Source of the DNA: Spisula solida
Lineage: Eukaryota > Mollusca > Bivalvia > Venerida > Mactridae
DNA: 64,000 nucleotides
NCBI GenBank assembly: GCA_947247005.1
Contig: OX365952.1
Coordinates: forward strand, 5,974,501-6,038,500
Direction: 5' to 3'
The notes under the pieces: generated by a model
What the model was told of the DNA's origin: nothing
Seen by the model: only the letters and a program-made list of their open reading frames with translations
The model's database searches: none
Shown here: positions 23,974 through 36,365 of the stretch, one piece after another
Position numbering within the stretch: position 1 is the stretch's first letter
How the letters are laid out: the number at the start of each line of letters is the position of its first letter
Translations under genes and position numbers: made by a program

Positions 23974-23982
23974 GTATAACGA
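23974..23982 (+). repeat. Right target-site duplication candidate GTATAACGA
   Basis: Identical to 3420–3428. The slightly longer string TAGTATAACGAG here also occurs by chance or otherwise at 4660–4671 inside the element. Confidence 0.75.
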
Positions 23983-26529
23983 GTGGAAATCGTTTAAATG
24001 AGTGATCTGCTTACCGATCACAAGAAAATCCAATCTAAAAATGCCTCCACTGGAGCGATGAGAATTTAAACCTGGTAGGTAAGACTAACATGTTTATTTT
24101 GGTCGTTTCCTTTTAATTCCTGCTGTTTATCTCGTGTTAAAATACATGTATATAAAATATTGAAGCTGTTTATTCGATATTTAGATGTGTCAAGGGAGAA
24201 TACTCCAACTGGAACTGCAATGAATTGACAAATAAAAATTGCAAAAATATTCCTTATTTCCAATCATCTTCAGTACTGAAATGCGTAGAATATATCAATC
24301 CTTTGTCAATGTAATGATTACATTGGGTGACAGGTGTGACATCTATCTGAAAAACTAGTTGTTCCTTCTAAAAGGGATTGTGAAGAGAAATAAACAAACC
24401 GTACCCCACCCACTTGTACTTTCAATGAAAATATGTGAGCACTTGCTGTCACTCACTCAGATACAGAGTATCATTGTTACTGTGTACTGTCAATGTCTTT
24501 ACAGTACAGTACTGTAAGTCTAATGTACATGTAATTGTTTAGATAATTTGTAGATCTATTTGCATACCACTAAGACTTTAAATTAATTTGATTCATTACA
24601 GACTGGATCTAATCACAAATGCAAGAGTGAAGTTGACAAGACACAAAAATCAAGTAGCTACTGAGTACTGTAATATGCCTATTTAGGCTAATATCACTAT
24701 GTCATATAAACAAATGACAGAATAGCCTTACATAGCCAATTTTGATTTTGTGTGTTGCACCTGTGGATCTTATAAGCCCTGAAGAAACTTTGTTTTAATC
24801 TGGTTGTCATTTTAAAATTGCCAGTGTTGATCATGTGTGAGATGCAGCAAACTTTCTTGTCTACAGTACAGAACAGTACCAGTAGCTACCAGTTTTCTCA
24901 TCTTTACTGGAAATTGTGCAGTTAATTTAAAGCAGGACTCATTTCTTTATTCCAGGAAGATCTAAAACATACTGTACAGTAGATGTTTTTACAATTCATG
25001 GTGATATGTCCAGATATTCTCAGAGTCCAACAAATGAACATAGATTCTCACATGTAGCAGAAAACAGAATTATTGACAAATGGTAGCTATTATTTCAAAT
25101 TGTATTGATGGAATTTTGAAGTCAGAACCTACTAGATCTAGCATGTACACTGCTTCTAATGCAATGTTGCACAAAGTAGAATCTACTAAAAATGAAACCC
25201 TGTATCATACAGTTCATGTCAGAATTAAAATAGTGACTGTTTGAACACAGAATTTCTGGATTTAATAGAAATAGATCAGGGTCTCTTAAATTTTGATGAT
25301 TGGTGATCATGAAAAAGTTTTCAGCTGAGCATTTATCATTCCATGTATATTACTAATATGAGTTTAATAACATGGCATGCTGTACAATTACAATACATTC
25401 ATATAAATGATTTGTATAATTAAATCAACAGTGTCTAAGAAACATATTTGATTGTGCTTTTATCTGTAGAACTTATTAAGATATTGTGTAGAAAATATGT
25501 AAACTGGTGTTTATGTATTTTTCAGGTACATGTATGATTTACTGGAATGGTTAGCTGAAAACATCTTGAAGAAAATGACTGTATACAAAAAACTTGAACT
25601 TTAAAAAAACAGTTTGATGTGTATGTCACAATGTGATTAGTTGAAGGTTGTGATTGATAGTCATTATTTGTCATACTTATGGTTTTGTATTTGTTTTTTC
25701 TTTGAATACACTAAGCAAATGTCTTGATATTCAGCATGCATAATTTAAAATTATTTTATAGCATTATTATTATAGCATTATTATTATAGCATTATTATGA
25801 TGTAGAATAAATAAAACTAGTTTAACTTGTTCTCCTCTACATGAACATGGTTTAAAAAGGTACATTAGAAATAATTATAGTCATCATCAGTACAAATGTG
25901 ACATTGAATGAAGGATTACACTAGTCAATATTGTGTTTTATTCTATTTTCCAAAACACTTAATTTATCCTAACATCAGAAATTTACACATCACTAACACC
26001 AGGGATGTTATTCACAAAGCATCTGAAGTATAATGATTGTAAATTTGAGACCAACAAAATGAGACTATTAAAAAATGTTACAAAATTGAAATGGCATAAT
26101 GCAGGTGTATTAATTATCACACAATTTTCACTAATTACATTCATGTACAGATTTAGTTAAAGTATATAGATCTAGGCATACAGTTTCAGAAAATTTAGCT
26201 ACTGTAAAAATCAAACTTAAAAAAAAGATGCTTTGTAAAAACTGCATGAGTACTGGTAAAATATGTTTATTGTGATCTAGCCCTAGCCTGAGCCAACTAG
26301 CCCTATCATAACCCAAAACAGAAAATTGTAAGAAAGACATGTATATCAAATCACATATTATATAAATAATATTACTCTTTGACCCAACTCAACTTTGATA
26401 CTGCAATGTAATTGAAATTAAATATAATTATTTCCATACATGTTAACAACAGGTAACTGGGCCATTGATAATAGAGTATTTTTTTTATAAAGTTTATAAT
26501 ATCTAAGATATTTATGAAAATAAAATTGT
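23983..26529. other. Long stretch with no recognised gene
   Basis: AT-rich sequence without a coding exon that I can support. A short tandem array of a 14-bp unit (TATAGCATTATTAT, three copies) lies at 25758–25799. Confidence 0.5.
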
Positions 26530-26662
26530 ATTCTTTATCAATGATACACTTACCTGTGATGCTTGAATAACATGTCATAGTGTAACAGTATATTCATAGT
26601 GCCATTACCATTTGCAAAGTGTATATGTGGAATCACAGGTAACTGTATCAATGATAAAGAAT
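26530..26662. mobile_element. 133-bp hairpin MITE
   Basis: Arms of 31 bp (26530–26560 and 26632–26662) match at about 29 positions as inverted repeats around ATTCTTTATCA…CCTGTGAT. A further related arm (CCTTTATCATTGATACA) occurs near 26731–26750. Confidence 0.65.
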
Positions 26663-27440
26663 AAAACAGTACAGAAATTGATTGATATTTCAGTAATATG
26701 AATCAATTTCTGCAGAACATAAGTTGTATCCTTTATCATTGATACATTTACTTTGATGGAATATCTGACACAACCATTACTTACTACTTTTTCTCATGAA
26801 ACATGATTGGTTATTAATAGACAGCAACATTATTATTTAAATCATTCATGAAACTTCACACAGCGTTGGCTTTGATATGATAAATCTAGTAGAATACCTG
26901 ATTTTGTGTGATATATTTTTTTGAGAATTTGTTGGGTGTTTATTTAAGGGGGGTGGGTGGACATTTTCATGACCGCCGGGTACCTGTGGTTTATTTATGT
27001 TTATTTTGGTCTTCACGAGTTTATTGTTTAGCCTATTGAGGCTGCCGATCGGCCTTAATTATATTATAATTTATTGCTATAGTTTCAGTCTAGCCTCAGT
27101 TATATATTAACAACACTAGACTAGACTTATTAGATGTTTAAAATGCTACAGTACTTGTCTTCAGACTTCTAAGGAATTATTTGCAAGTAACAGTCCGACT
27201 TATTGCCAAAAACTTAACACTAAATCCTCACATAAAAATACACCTATCTCTTATTGTCATATCAAATTGTGCCTTAATGATTCCACACGTTACATGTTCA
27301 GTGTCACAATGAACGATAAAAACTGATTACTGTTTACAAACTACATCCACACAGAAAATGATGACGTGATTTATGATGTCATTGATTGATGACGTATAGG
27401 GAGAGTTGAATTTCCCACGGTCAATACACATGATCAGTGG

Positions 27441-28524
27441 CAGGGGCGGATCCAGGATTTGGCGTTAGGGGGGGGCGTACATTCATGTATTGATACCCCC
27501 CCCCCCTCAAGAAAATGTGCGAGCGAAGCGAGCTAGAAAAAAATGTATCTCTGAGAAGCATTCCACACAATTTCGTTCTTTATCTTATAATATTCATTGA
27601 TAAAATTATTGTGAGAGCAAGGCGAGCAAGAATATATGCATTAATTATTTGAACAGCATATCCCTCAAAGTCATTCCCTACTTGAAAAAATTAACTTATA
27701 GTGGTTGTGCGAGCGTAGCGAGCAAGAAAAAATGCAATTATCTATTTCAGCTTCATACACCACATTCTTATTACTTGGTAATATTCACTGATGCAGATAT
27801 AGTCAGAATTAGAAAAAAAATCAGTGTTTGTCTGAGCAGCATACCCAAACAACTCAATGGTAAATCAAAAGCTTTCATTGAATTTACGTAGTTCTTCATC
27901 GAGCGAAGCGAGCTTGAAAAATCGTTGTTTATATGAACAGCATAGTCAGGACTAACGATAATCGACTTGATAATATTCACTGATATATAGCTGCTGTGAA
28001 TTCGTCACGAAATAAGGCAATGTCTATCTGAGCAGCATACCCTGCGAACTCCAGGGCTTCAGTTTTGTTTAAGTGGAAATGTAAAGTACTTGGGATTCAG
28101 CGACTAGGGAGTCCACGGGCCAGTGGCTTTCTACCTCGTGACTTTTTAAATAGAACCACGTCAGCTGCATTCTGAGGTATCTTTTTTTAATGAAAAGGAC
28201 AGGTTTATTAGAAAATAAAGCCAACTCGATCTATTAATATTTTATGTCTTGTTGGACATTTTCAATGTGCAAGAATCTCGGCATTTCTGTAGCCGATGTT
28301 TGGCACCATGCTACCAATCAGTCCGATATCTTGTTTTTGCATACAGCATTAAGTTCACTTTAAAATCCATAAATTGATTATTGTTTAATTTACGCGAGCG
28401 AAGCGAGCGAAAAAAAATTGCATATCAATATTGTTCTTACATCCAAAATATGAGAAATTACCTAGGCTCCGGCGATTTTAGGGGGGGCGTACGCCGGGTC
28501 CGCCCCCCCTTGGATCCGCCTATG
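27441..28524. mobile_element. 1.1-kb non-autonomous element with GGCGGATCC ends and CGAGCGAAGCGAGC motifs
   Basis: The left end CAGGGGCGGATCCAGG and the right end TTGGATCCGCCTATG are imperfect inverted repeats. AGTGG lies outside both (27436–27440, 28525–28529). Inside, variants of GCGAGCGAAGCGAGC recur near 27517, 27608, 27706, 27900 and 28394. I recall GGGGCGGATCC termini from hAT-like non-autonomous repeats of many animals. There is no transposase ORF. Confidence 0.65.
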
Positions 28525-28530
28525 AGTGGC

Positions 28531-29790
28531 GTAGCTGGGTCGAATTAAAGTGAACAGAAAATAAAAGCTAATAATCTGGATACGAAGTCGCCTATTAAAA
28601 CAAAACTAAGATTATGATTAAGTAGATATATTTAATAGAAAGTGATTTTAGTGATCGTACGGAAGTAGGCATTAACCATGCGCCTACCACACTGGAGCAT
28701 GGATGAAGATATCTCGGGTAGATCTAGACCTACAGTAAAGCTATAAAAAAATTGTATTTAATAAATTTTATTGATTTCTAGATCTAAATTTATCATGTCG
28801 GCACACACTGTGTAGATACTCCTATTTGTGCAGGTGCGCGTATAGCGACGTCCGGCGGTAAACTGCACGTGTACATTTTTCTAACTCCATTTGAAGATGT
28901 CAATAATCGTTCTTAAATCGGACTTATGACCGATATCGGTCTTAAGCTTAAGACAAACTTAAGACAGCTTCTTTGAAACGGTCTTATGTCAAAACTTATG
29001 TCAGTCTTAAGTCTGTCTTAAGTTTTTAGACTTATGATTCTTTATGAAACGGGCTGATTGACTACAAAGAAATAAAAATTAAGATATTGACTAGTAATAT
29101 ACATTTATAATACCAATTAGATCAACACTCGAATCAAAACTACGAGAAGGTCATTAATATTTAAAACAAATCATACAAAGAAATCAATTCCTCCTAAAAT
29201 TGGGTTATTTTTTACTTTTATGCAGTATTGGTTCAAAAAATTACATAGTGCATTTTTTCATATTAGTATTCTAAACTAGGAAAGAATATTCATGGATAAT
29301 ACAATTTATTCAAATACGAACTTGAAAATTCACTAACATTGTTTCCTAAAAAGATATCGCTCTGATCAAAGGAAAACTACTATCGCGTTATATGAAATGG
29401 AATTTAATAAGCATGGACAAAAATGTTACATACATGATCATGAAACAGTCCTCTCTCTTTAATCCTCACATGTAGTTCTCTGTTTGACTATCCGTCTCTT
29501 ATGGATAGAAAGAATGATTTTTCACACATAAAATAAAATGAAAATACCCATGGCAATCACAATGTCAGTGAATAAATACATGTTTAAAGCCACATAATCT
29601 CTCCCAATACCTTTTGTTCGACCACCCAGTAAATAGACTAATTACAAGGAATTCGGATATTTTTCACAAATGACTAATAATTGTGAGATACAGATACAGA
29701 AATGAGACAACTCTTGCTTGGGATTTCAACTTGATGATTTAAATCGGAAAGAATACACCGAAGCCGAGCAGTATAGATCGTGTGTGCGCC
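28531..29790. other. No gene; repeat-like CTTAAG/GATATCGGTC segment
   Basis: 28900–29055 carries many TCTTAAG motifs and ends TTTATGAAACGGGC. It is related in inverted orientation to 3190–3310 (CCGTTTCATAAAGAATC). The remainder is AT-rich with nothing recognised. Confidence 0.45.
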
Positions 29791-29803
29791 GTTGCCTAGC
29801 AAC
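29791..29803. promoter_or_regulatory. Palindromic RFX X-box-like motif GTTGCCTAGCAAC
   Basis: A 13-base palindrome matching the consensus I know for RFX transcription factors (GTTGCC, short spacer, GGCAAC-like). No adjacent gene start was identified, so function is speculative. Confidence 0.3.
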
Positions 29804-30084
29804 GGGAGTAGAATATCTGCCGCAATAATGCAAGTCGGTCATTGACCACAAGAAAGGTTACTTTTGATGATTTGATGTTTGAACGATCAGTACTAGGTTT
29901 AAGAATTTGTTTGACATTTCGCATTATATATTGAATGACATTCGTAGAATTGAAACATTTAACAAGCGACATCTAGATTTAGAAGACATATATGTATTGA
30001 AGTCACCTACAATCACCGTCCAAGACTTGTTCAAAGAAGAATTGGCTTAAAAATACTGATTCAACGATTTCAGAACAATTATTT

Positions 30085-30188
30085 AAGAAATAGTTCACAT
30101 CACTGAGGGCCCTATGGCATTATATGGACTGGCTAGTCAGCCCAAGTTTTGTATATGGACTGAAGCGAAGTGATGTGAACTATTTCTT
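30085..30188. mobile_element. 104-bp MITE-like hairpin
   Basis: Arms AAGAAATAGTTCACATCACT (30085–30104) and their exact reverse complement (30169–30188). TATATGGACT is repeated inside. No ORF. Confidence 0.65.
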
Positions 30189-30641
30189 ATATTATACCGA
30201 ACATTCAATTTCGATAGTATAGGCCTACTTTTGTAACTAGGTCTAGATTCTAATAAGAAAACCTTACATACATTTGGGTTTAAGTTGTTTATGTGCTAAA
30301 GAACTACTTATTATTTTAGGAGGTCTATCCTCTATTTTTATAGGACTGCAAACCCACCGAAATAACCCAGAAATGTGAAAAACCGTGTTGCTATAATAAA
30401 TCTATAGACAACTTAAGTTGTTTCAAGTATAAATCTCCATCCCTGGAATTTCGACTTTTTGTTCATTTTTATGCAAACTAATGCGTCTTTAGAGTTCATA
30501 CTGAACTTTGTATCAATACCGCACATAAATTGATCCATGCGATTACTGTTGGCAGGACATTAAAAGTACGCGCAACGTCACGCTCTATGGTAGCGTCACA
30601 GTATCCATGATGTCATGCAATAAACAAGACGTTAATTTCAG

Positions 30642-30695
30642 CAGCCGGTCAATATTATTTTGCCGGTCCATATTTTTTATAATATTGACCGGCTG
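30642..30695. repeat. Perfect 16-bp inverted repeat
   Basis: CAGCCGGTCAATATTA at 30642–30657 pairs exactly with 30680–30695 around a 22-base spacer that itself contains GCCGGTCCATATT. Probably a tiny MITE. Confidence 0.6.
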
Positions 30696-30961
30696 TTGTA
30701 TTTGGAACATGTAAGTCAGCCAGTCTATCGCTGGATATATTGACTGATTGGAATAACAAAGAAACAGTTGAATGAAATTCGGGTGAGGTATAATATACTG
30801 TTTAAGTGGTCTATATAAAACACAACATAAAATGGCTTTGAAAGCAAAATATCTATAAATGTTCCTTCTAGTTCCTGGTGGTTGAAAGCAATGTTCTTGT
30901 GTATGTAGATCATACATCTCCTCCATGTTGATTGCGGTATTTAAGTTGAATAACATCAATA

Positions 30962-31147
30962 TTAACTTAATAAATCAAAAACATAATTATCGAACAAAGT
31001 TTCAGTCAATAATATGCAGGATGCGTTCGTCGTCCTTGCAATTATGCGAATTGTATCAATGTTTGGTAACATACTACGAACATTCAAGCTTTTAAAGCTG
31101 TTACCTACTAAAAATATATATATTGCAGGAAATAAGCGATACCACAC
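30962..31147 (-). pseudogene. LINE endonuclease N-terminal fragment
   Basis: Reads SLNVRSMLPNIDTIRII followed by ASCILLTETLFDN. This is the opening of the APE-type endonuclease of CR1/L2-like non-LTR retrotransposons (usually LN-R-L-P-K-D-L … I-TETWL). Only about 45 residues remain, and downstream frames do not continue it. Confidence 0.6.
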
Positions 31148-31631
31148 TTAAAACTGCGGAACACATTTGGCGGAGGAAGTTCAAATTTAGTAGTTGCCTT
31201 AAGTAATAAGAACACTTTCGGTATTAGAAAAAATATTTTCGGCTCCGATGAGTACTTTGTTGTTGATCGAAAAGCTATGAAGATTATGAATACATCAGGT
31301 AAAAAAATCTTCATTGCAGTTGTCTCCCTGAAACGAAGCAGGAATATATTATAAATTATCAAAATATGGAATAATATAAAATATTACACAGCAGGACACT
31401 TAAGGCACGCCCATAATGACAACTTCCGCGTAAGTGAGTCTAATATAACCGGAGAAATATCCGAGACCACACATATAAAACTCACAGCTTAGCAGAAATA
31501 CACAGCCACATAAAACTTAGTTAATAATTATCAGTGTAATTGTATAATATCTGTATATTTTCCTTTATTTTTCAAGCGGACAGTTCATATATAGAGGAAG
31601 GTAATTCCATCGGAACTTGCATAATCTAAAA

Positions 31632-31703
31632 TAAAAAAATCACTACTGAAGAGCCTGTATCAAAATATATTTTGATTCAGGCTCTTCAATCGTGATTTTT
31701 TTT
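31632..31703. repeat. Hairpin with ~33-bp arms
   Basis: CACTACTGAAGAGCCTGTAT is matched by the reverse complement of ATTCAGGCTCTTCAATCGTG, with A-rich and T-rich outer ends. It would fold into a nearly complete stem. Confidence 0.6.
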
Positions 31704-31928
31704 TGGATAAAGTATCAAAGTTATATAGATACTGTAAATGGAATTAGTGAATTTCATGTCATAATTTCGACACTTCAAATTCTCAATTTCTTAATCCTTC
31801 ATGAAGTAGACGTATAAAAACACCAAGTTAATGTATAATTCATAATCCCATTCGTCAATAAACTGCAGTAAGTTATATTCACTTATAATCACATACAAAT
31901 GATATAATATATACATATTATACTTTAC

Positions 31929-31973
31929 CTGCATGTGGTATAGACAGGAGGGCAGGTGGATGATCAGGAGCAA
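31929..31973 (-). CDS. Exon D of a host gene with tiny symmetric exons
   Basis: 45 bp between acceptor ATTTTAG and donor GTAAAG on the minus strand, phase 1 at both ends, open frame (V)APDHPPALLSIPHA(G). It resembles exon B (DLPPPALP) and is spaced from exon C as B is from A. Unknown proline-rich protein; no domain recognised. Confidence 0.55.
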
Positions 31974-32899
31974 CTAAAATGATAATAAAACACATAGACA
32001 CATAGAGGATATTTGTTGATGTTGGTGTATAATCGAATTTTATATCCGTTGACGTTACGTTTCTTTTTCTGCATGATACTGGAACCAGCTTCAAAACAGT
32101 GATTTGACTGTAATTTTCACTGTTAATTTCACTGAAAACACTCCATAATCCATTGGAAGCAAATAATAAATATTTTATACTACTTTTTATAAGGGAACTG
32201 TTACATTTAGTTAAGACTTTTTTATCTACATTTATCCCGTATATACAGTTATGTGCATTTTCATTGCGGAAAGTTATGCAATCAGTTAAATAATTAACAA
32301 AATAGCGACTACATATAATCCTTAAATCCGACCTATGTCATATAGTAGAGCGAGACATATCAAATGGGGATAAGTTTAGAAACCAAAACAGACTGTGCTC
32401 TAAGAGCCTATTTAGCAAAACAAGTTTCTTCATTACTGTATTCACGACTTAGATTATCGTTACATTGTGTAATACATTAATCTATCAGTTAAACCTAATG
32501 CGGGTTGATTTGTTCCAGCAGTATAGAAAATATAAATTATCGTCCAAAATAACGAATATTCTTTGCAAAGCAAAGTTATACGATTGATTTCTGTTGCGGT
32601 AGCTGGACCTCATGTGATATATCTTTAATTTTATTGATAATAAAATGAGAACTCTTACATGCAAATTACAAAAGTTGTAGGCCTGTATGTTTCAGGAAAA
32701 ATGATTTTAATAGTTTCACTATATAACTCTATATTGAACAAGTGATCATTTGGACGGGACCAGTTTTGACCCCGGGGCCATATTTTGAAAAGAATTGGTA
32801 AATGATCACATGATGATGTTACATGCAACTTATCAAAGCTGCTGGCCTAGTATTTTCAGTGGAGAAGATTTGTGACATTTTCTCTTTCAAAATCTATTT

Positions 32900-33118
32900 T
32901 AGCTCATGTGACCTAATTATGTAATCAACCAAAACCATTTGAACAATTTTTAACTATTTTGAAAGAGGACCACCCAAGACAAATTGCTGTGAAATTTGGT
33001 TGGGATTAGCCTAGTGGCTTAGGAGAAGAAATTGTTTGGATGATTTGCTGACAACGCATGGACACAGGGCGATCAAAATAGCTCACCATGAGCATAAAAT
33101 ACTCAGGTGAGCTTATAA
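32900..33118 (-). repeat. Bivalve GCTCACC…repeat in the intron between exons C and D
   Basis: Ends CTCAGGTGAGCTTATAAAA and holds AGCTCACCATGAGCA. It occupies the same relative place as 52997–53707 between exons A and B, and the bases after both copies are similar (AACACATGAACAT and AACCCATTAACAT). Confidence 0.6.
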
Positions 33119-33321
33119 AACACATGAACATATATTTAACTTCTTATTATTAGCGAAATATTTGCATACCCACTCAGTAACACTGAAAAGGCATGCTATT
33201 AAGTTAAGACTGTCTTTATTTATCTACATTTTCACTTATATATAGTTATTTGCATTATTCGTTGCTGAATGATTTGCAATGAGTTAAACAATTAGCATAT
33301 TAACAATGATGTTTTCTAACC

Positions 33322-33393
33322 TGGATAGGTGTTTCCAAACTCAAAGTTCACAACATTTGGAGTTGTTCCTCGTGGAGGTTCACGTACACCGAC
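33322..33393 (-). CDS. Exon C of the host gene with tiny symmetric exons
   Basis: 72 bp between acceptor TATTTCAG and donor GTTAGA, phase 1–1. It encodes (V)GVREPPRGTTPNVVN and then FEFGNTYP(G). It is alike in start and middle to exon A (VGVLPRSPSVVN). The intron sequence on its 3' side (TATTCGTTG…TAGCATATT) also resembles that next to exon A. Confidence 0.6.
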
Positions 33394-33559
33394 TGAAATA
33401 TTTTGAATACTTGTAAGACAGAGGACTAAAACTATGTTTACTTAAAACACACAACATTAATTTACAGCTCCATGTTTTCCATGCCTGGTAACTCGTTTAT
33501 TACCTTAACTTGTTGCGACTTAATGTGGGCTTAGTGTTCAGTATTCAGCACTCAGAGTA

Positions 33560-34880
33560 CGAGGGGTGTTCGAAAAGAAATGCAATTCCATTCATATCTT
33601 GGTAGTTTTAGGGGTTTCGTGCTTCAAACTTGGCATGTGTACCTATTAGCCCATTGTCTGCACTTTGGTTGAAATCCATGCATTAGTTTGGTCATAATGT
33701 ATGTTTAATAAACACTTACTAATTTATACTAAGCTAAAAGACGTTCGAAAACTGACTGAAATTATGCCTTATATCAAAGAAACGTCTAAACTTAATTTAA
33801 GTGATAAATTTATACATGGTGTACTTTTTTTAGATAAAAGGACATCGTAATGTGTCTTTAAGCATTGTAACACTTTTATTAAATGTTTCAAAGTAGGTCA
33901 ATAGCATTTGAAAGCAAACAACAAATGTGGTCAACTGAAAACAACAACAATCAGACTCAACATTGATAAGAAGTATGATATTCGTTTCAAAGCTGCAATA
34001 TTAAAAGTTGGACTGTTAGCTGCTCGTACAATCTCGAGTTTATCCCAATTTCACTTCATTTGGAAGAAAATTCTTGAAGTTAACAACAGTTGTACCCACT
34101 GGATACCATGCTCAGTACGTGGTGCCTAAAACGTCGGATTATTTTAAATGCAAAGAAAATATTAAAGTTATACCCTCAATACTTTCAAGAGAAGTTTTTA
34201 CGTAGTATAATGAAGGAAGGGACATACGCTAACTATCATTAAACAAGAATGAAGCGGAAACATCATATATGTGCTAACAGAAATTCTAAGAAATCCGTAA
34301 TTGTAAAACACACTAAGTCACTGATGGAAACGATTCATTTGATTTTCTTCATCCACAAAGGGCTTACAATTTAAAACCCAGAACCAATGGACAAATATGT
34401 TACAAGAAGGTTCTATAGATATTGTGTGCATGGAAAACTTCAGAAATATTTCGTATAGTGTCAAATTTTTTATGTAATAGACCATATGCACGTTTCACGT
34501 TTCTCATGAAAATGCCTCTCCGCACAGGGCTTCTACTGTAAAGTCGTTTTTGAACATAATACACATGAGAATACTTTATAACCAAGTCTATTATGTAGAC
34601 CTAATCCTATGCGAATAATTTTAAGTTCCTAGACAAAAATTGCATGCAGAAGACCAAAGGTACGGTTCCAGGAAACCTATGTGGTCAGCCATATTACAGT
34701 GCATGGGTGAAGTACCTTTTGCAGACGACAAAACATACCTTTTATCTTGATTTTAAAGGTCAAATTTGTATGCAATGTGTAAAGGAGAGTTAATTGCAGG
34801 TTTTCGGTGAGTTTCATTGTAAATGGTTCTGTCAATAAAATGTTATAGAGTAAATTGCATTTCTTTTCGAACACTCCTCG
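33560..34880. mobile_element. 1.32-kb mariner-like element, degenerate or non-autonomous
   Basis: Termini CGAGGGGTGTTCGAAAAGAA and the matching right end (CGAGGAGTGTTCGAAAAG when reversed) are 28-bp inverted repeats with one mismatch. TA flanks both ends. Length fits a full mariner, but no frame carries a recognisable D,D34D transposase and no open frame exceeds about 75 codons. Confidence 0.75.
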
Positions 34881-35439
34881 TATCAACATTTAGGGACCTT
34901 AATATTCCATTTCCACTTAATGCGCTATTATCCTAAATTACATGTTCACCAACTATTGTTTGGAACACTTCTGATATAACCCCCATATAGTCATATAGAT
35001 CTACACTCAATCGCTTTTTTAATTGGTCATTTTTCAAACCCCAAAAACGTTTTACTGTGATCATAGTATTTGATGATATTTTGCACACAAACGTTTTATG
35101 CAGTTGTTCTAACACTTAAATCAAAATCACGTGCCAAAGTATGCATGGTCAGTCATGCGATCAATTTTGCATTTACCCCATGAAGGCGAAGGCTACATAA
35201 AGTGGTTCAATTTGGTCTACATAAAATTAAGTGAAGAGTTATATCCACCCTCTGAAGTGTCAACGAAAAACTTAAACCTTACTAAAGTTAAAGGACAATA
35301 TTTTATTACGCTAAATCAAAACAAAAGCCAAACAAGACTGCGTTCAATAAACGCTTATGTCCCCATGAAGTGTTGTTAAAATCTGAGCAGTGGTTCTTGA
35401 GAAATATTGCGGACAAGAATTTAGTATATAGTTATAGTG

Positions 35440-35665
35440 CGATCTTCCAAGGGGCATAACTGTGTGAATAATCAGCGAACCGGAACGTGCCGACAATATG
35501 CGCATCTCCACTTGGTAGTGAAGCTATCCATGAAGTTTTGTTAAAATCTGAGCAGTGGTTCATGAGAAATAGCCCGGACAAGAATTGGACGGACGAACGG
35601 GCGAACGGACGGACGGACAGGTGAATCACTATATGCCTCCCGATCTATCGATACGGGGGCATAAA
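35440..35665 (-). repeat. Bivalve TATGCCCCC repeat, partial, reverse orientation
   Basis: Contains GGACGGACGAACGGGCGAAC and ends TCGATACGGGGGCATAAAA. It is the reverse of the left part of 6669–7080. Confidence 0.65.
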
Positions 35666-36365
35666 AAGTGTATTTGAATCCTGAAAAGGAAGTTTACAGT
35701 CAAATCAACAGTCAATTCTACTCCAATTACTGTGCCATATGATTTACGGACTAGGAGATTGCACATGGATCAAACCCAATTGAGCAATACAAGTACTGAT
35801 TCCTTTGGGATTGATAATTCTCAAGAAACAACCTTGAAAACAATAGCCAGTGAAGTCAGCATTACATCTGGGAATGACTTAGAGGATTCCTGAACTACAC
35901 GCTCTATTTCATCTTGTGATAACAGTATGATGACACATATAGGCAAATATTAGAACCCTCAGAAGAACCATCAATTCACTCATTGGGTCATAATGAAAGC
36001 TCACACACCAATCAGAACACTGATTCTCCCGCTACGGACAATGAGAAGTTAAATAATGAAAACGGACTGCTTAACAAAGAGAATGAGGCACTGAACCTGA
36101 AAAATGCCGAGCAGGCCAAAAACTTAATTAAACTACAAGAAGCAGCAGTCACTTATAAGAAGACTATGAAGAACGAACACTCAGGCAAAAGTAAATGAAC
36201 AAGCTAAGCACATAACTTCCTTGTCTGCCAAAGCAAAATATTTGGAACAACAACTGGCTGAAGCACGTGCCAATTCCTTAGTACAGGAAGAGGAGCTACA
36301 AAAGTCAAACAATCAAAACAAATTATTGAAGAAAAACAAAAGCTAAAAACCAAATTAAGTGTCAA

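Noticed and set aside
24268..24310. Minus-strand exon after CATTTCAG near 24280
   Set aside because: No donor in the right phase before a stop codon.
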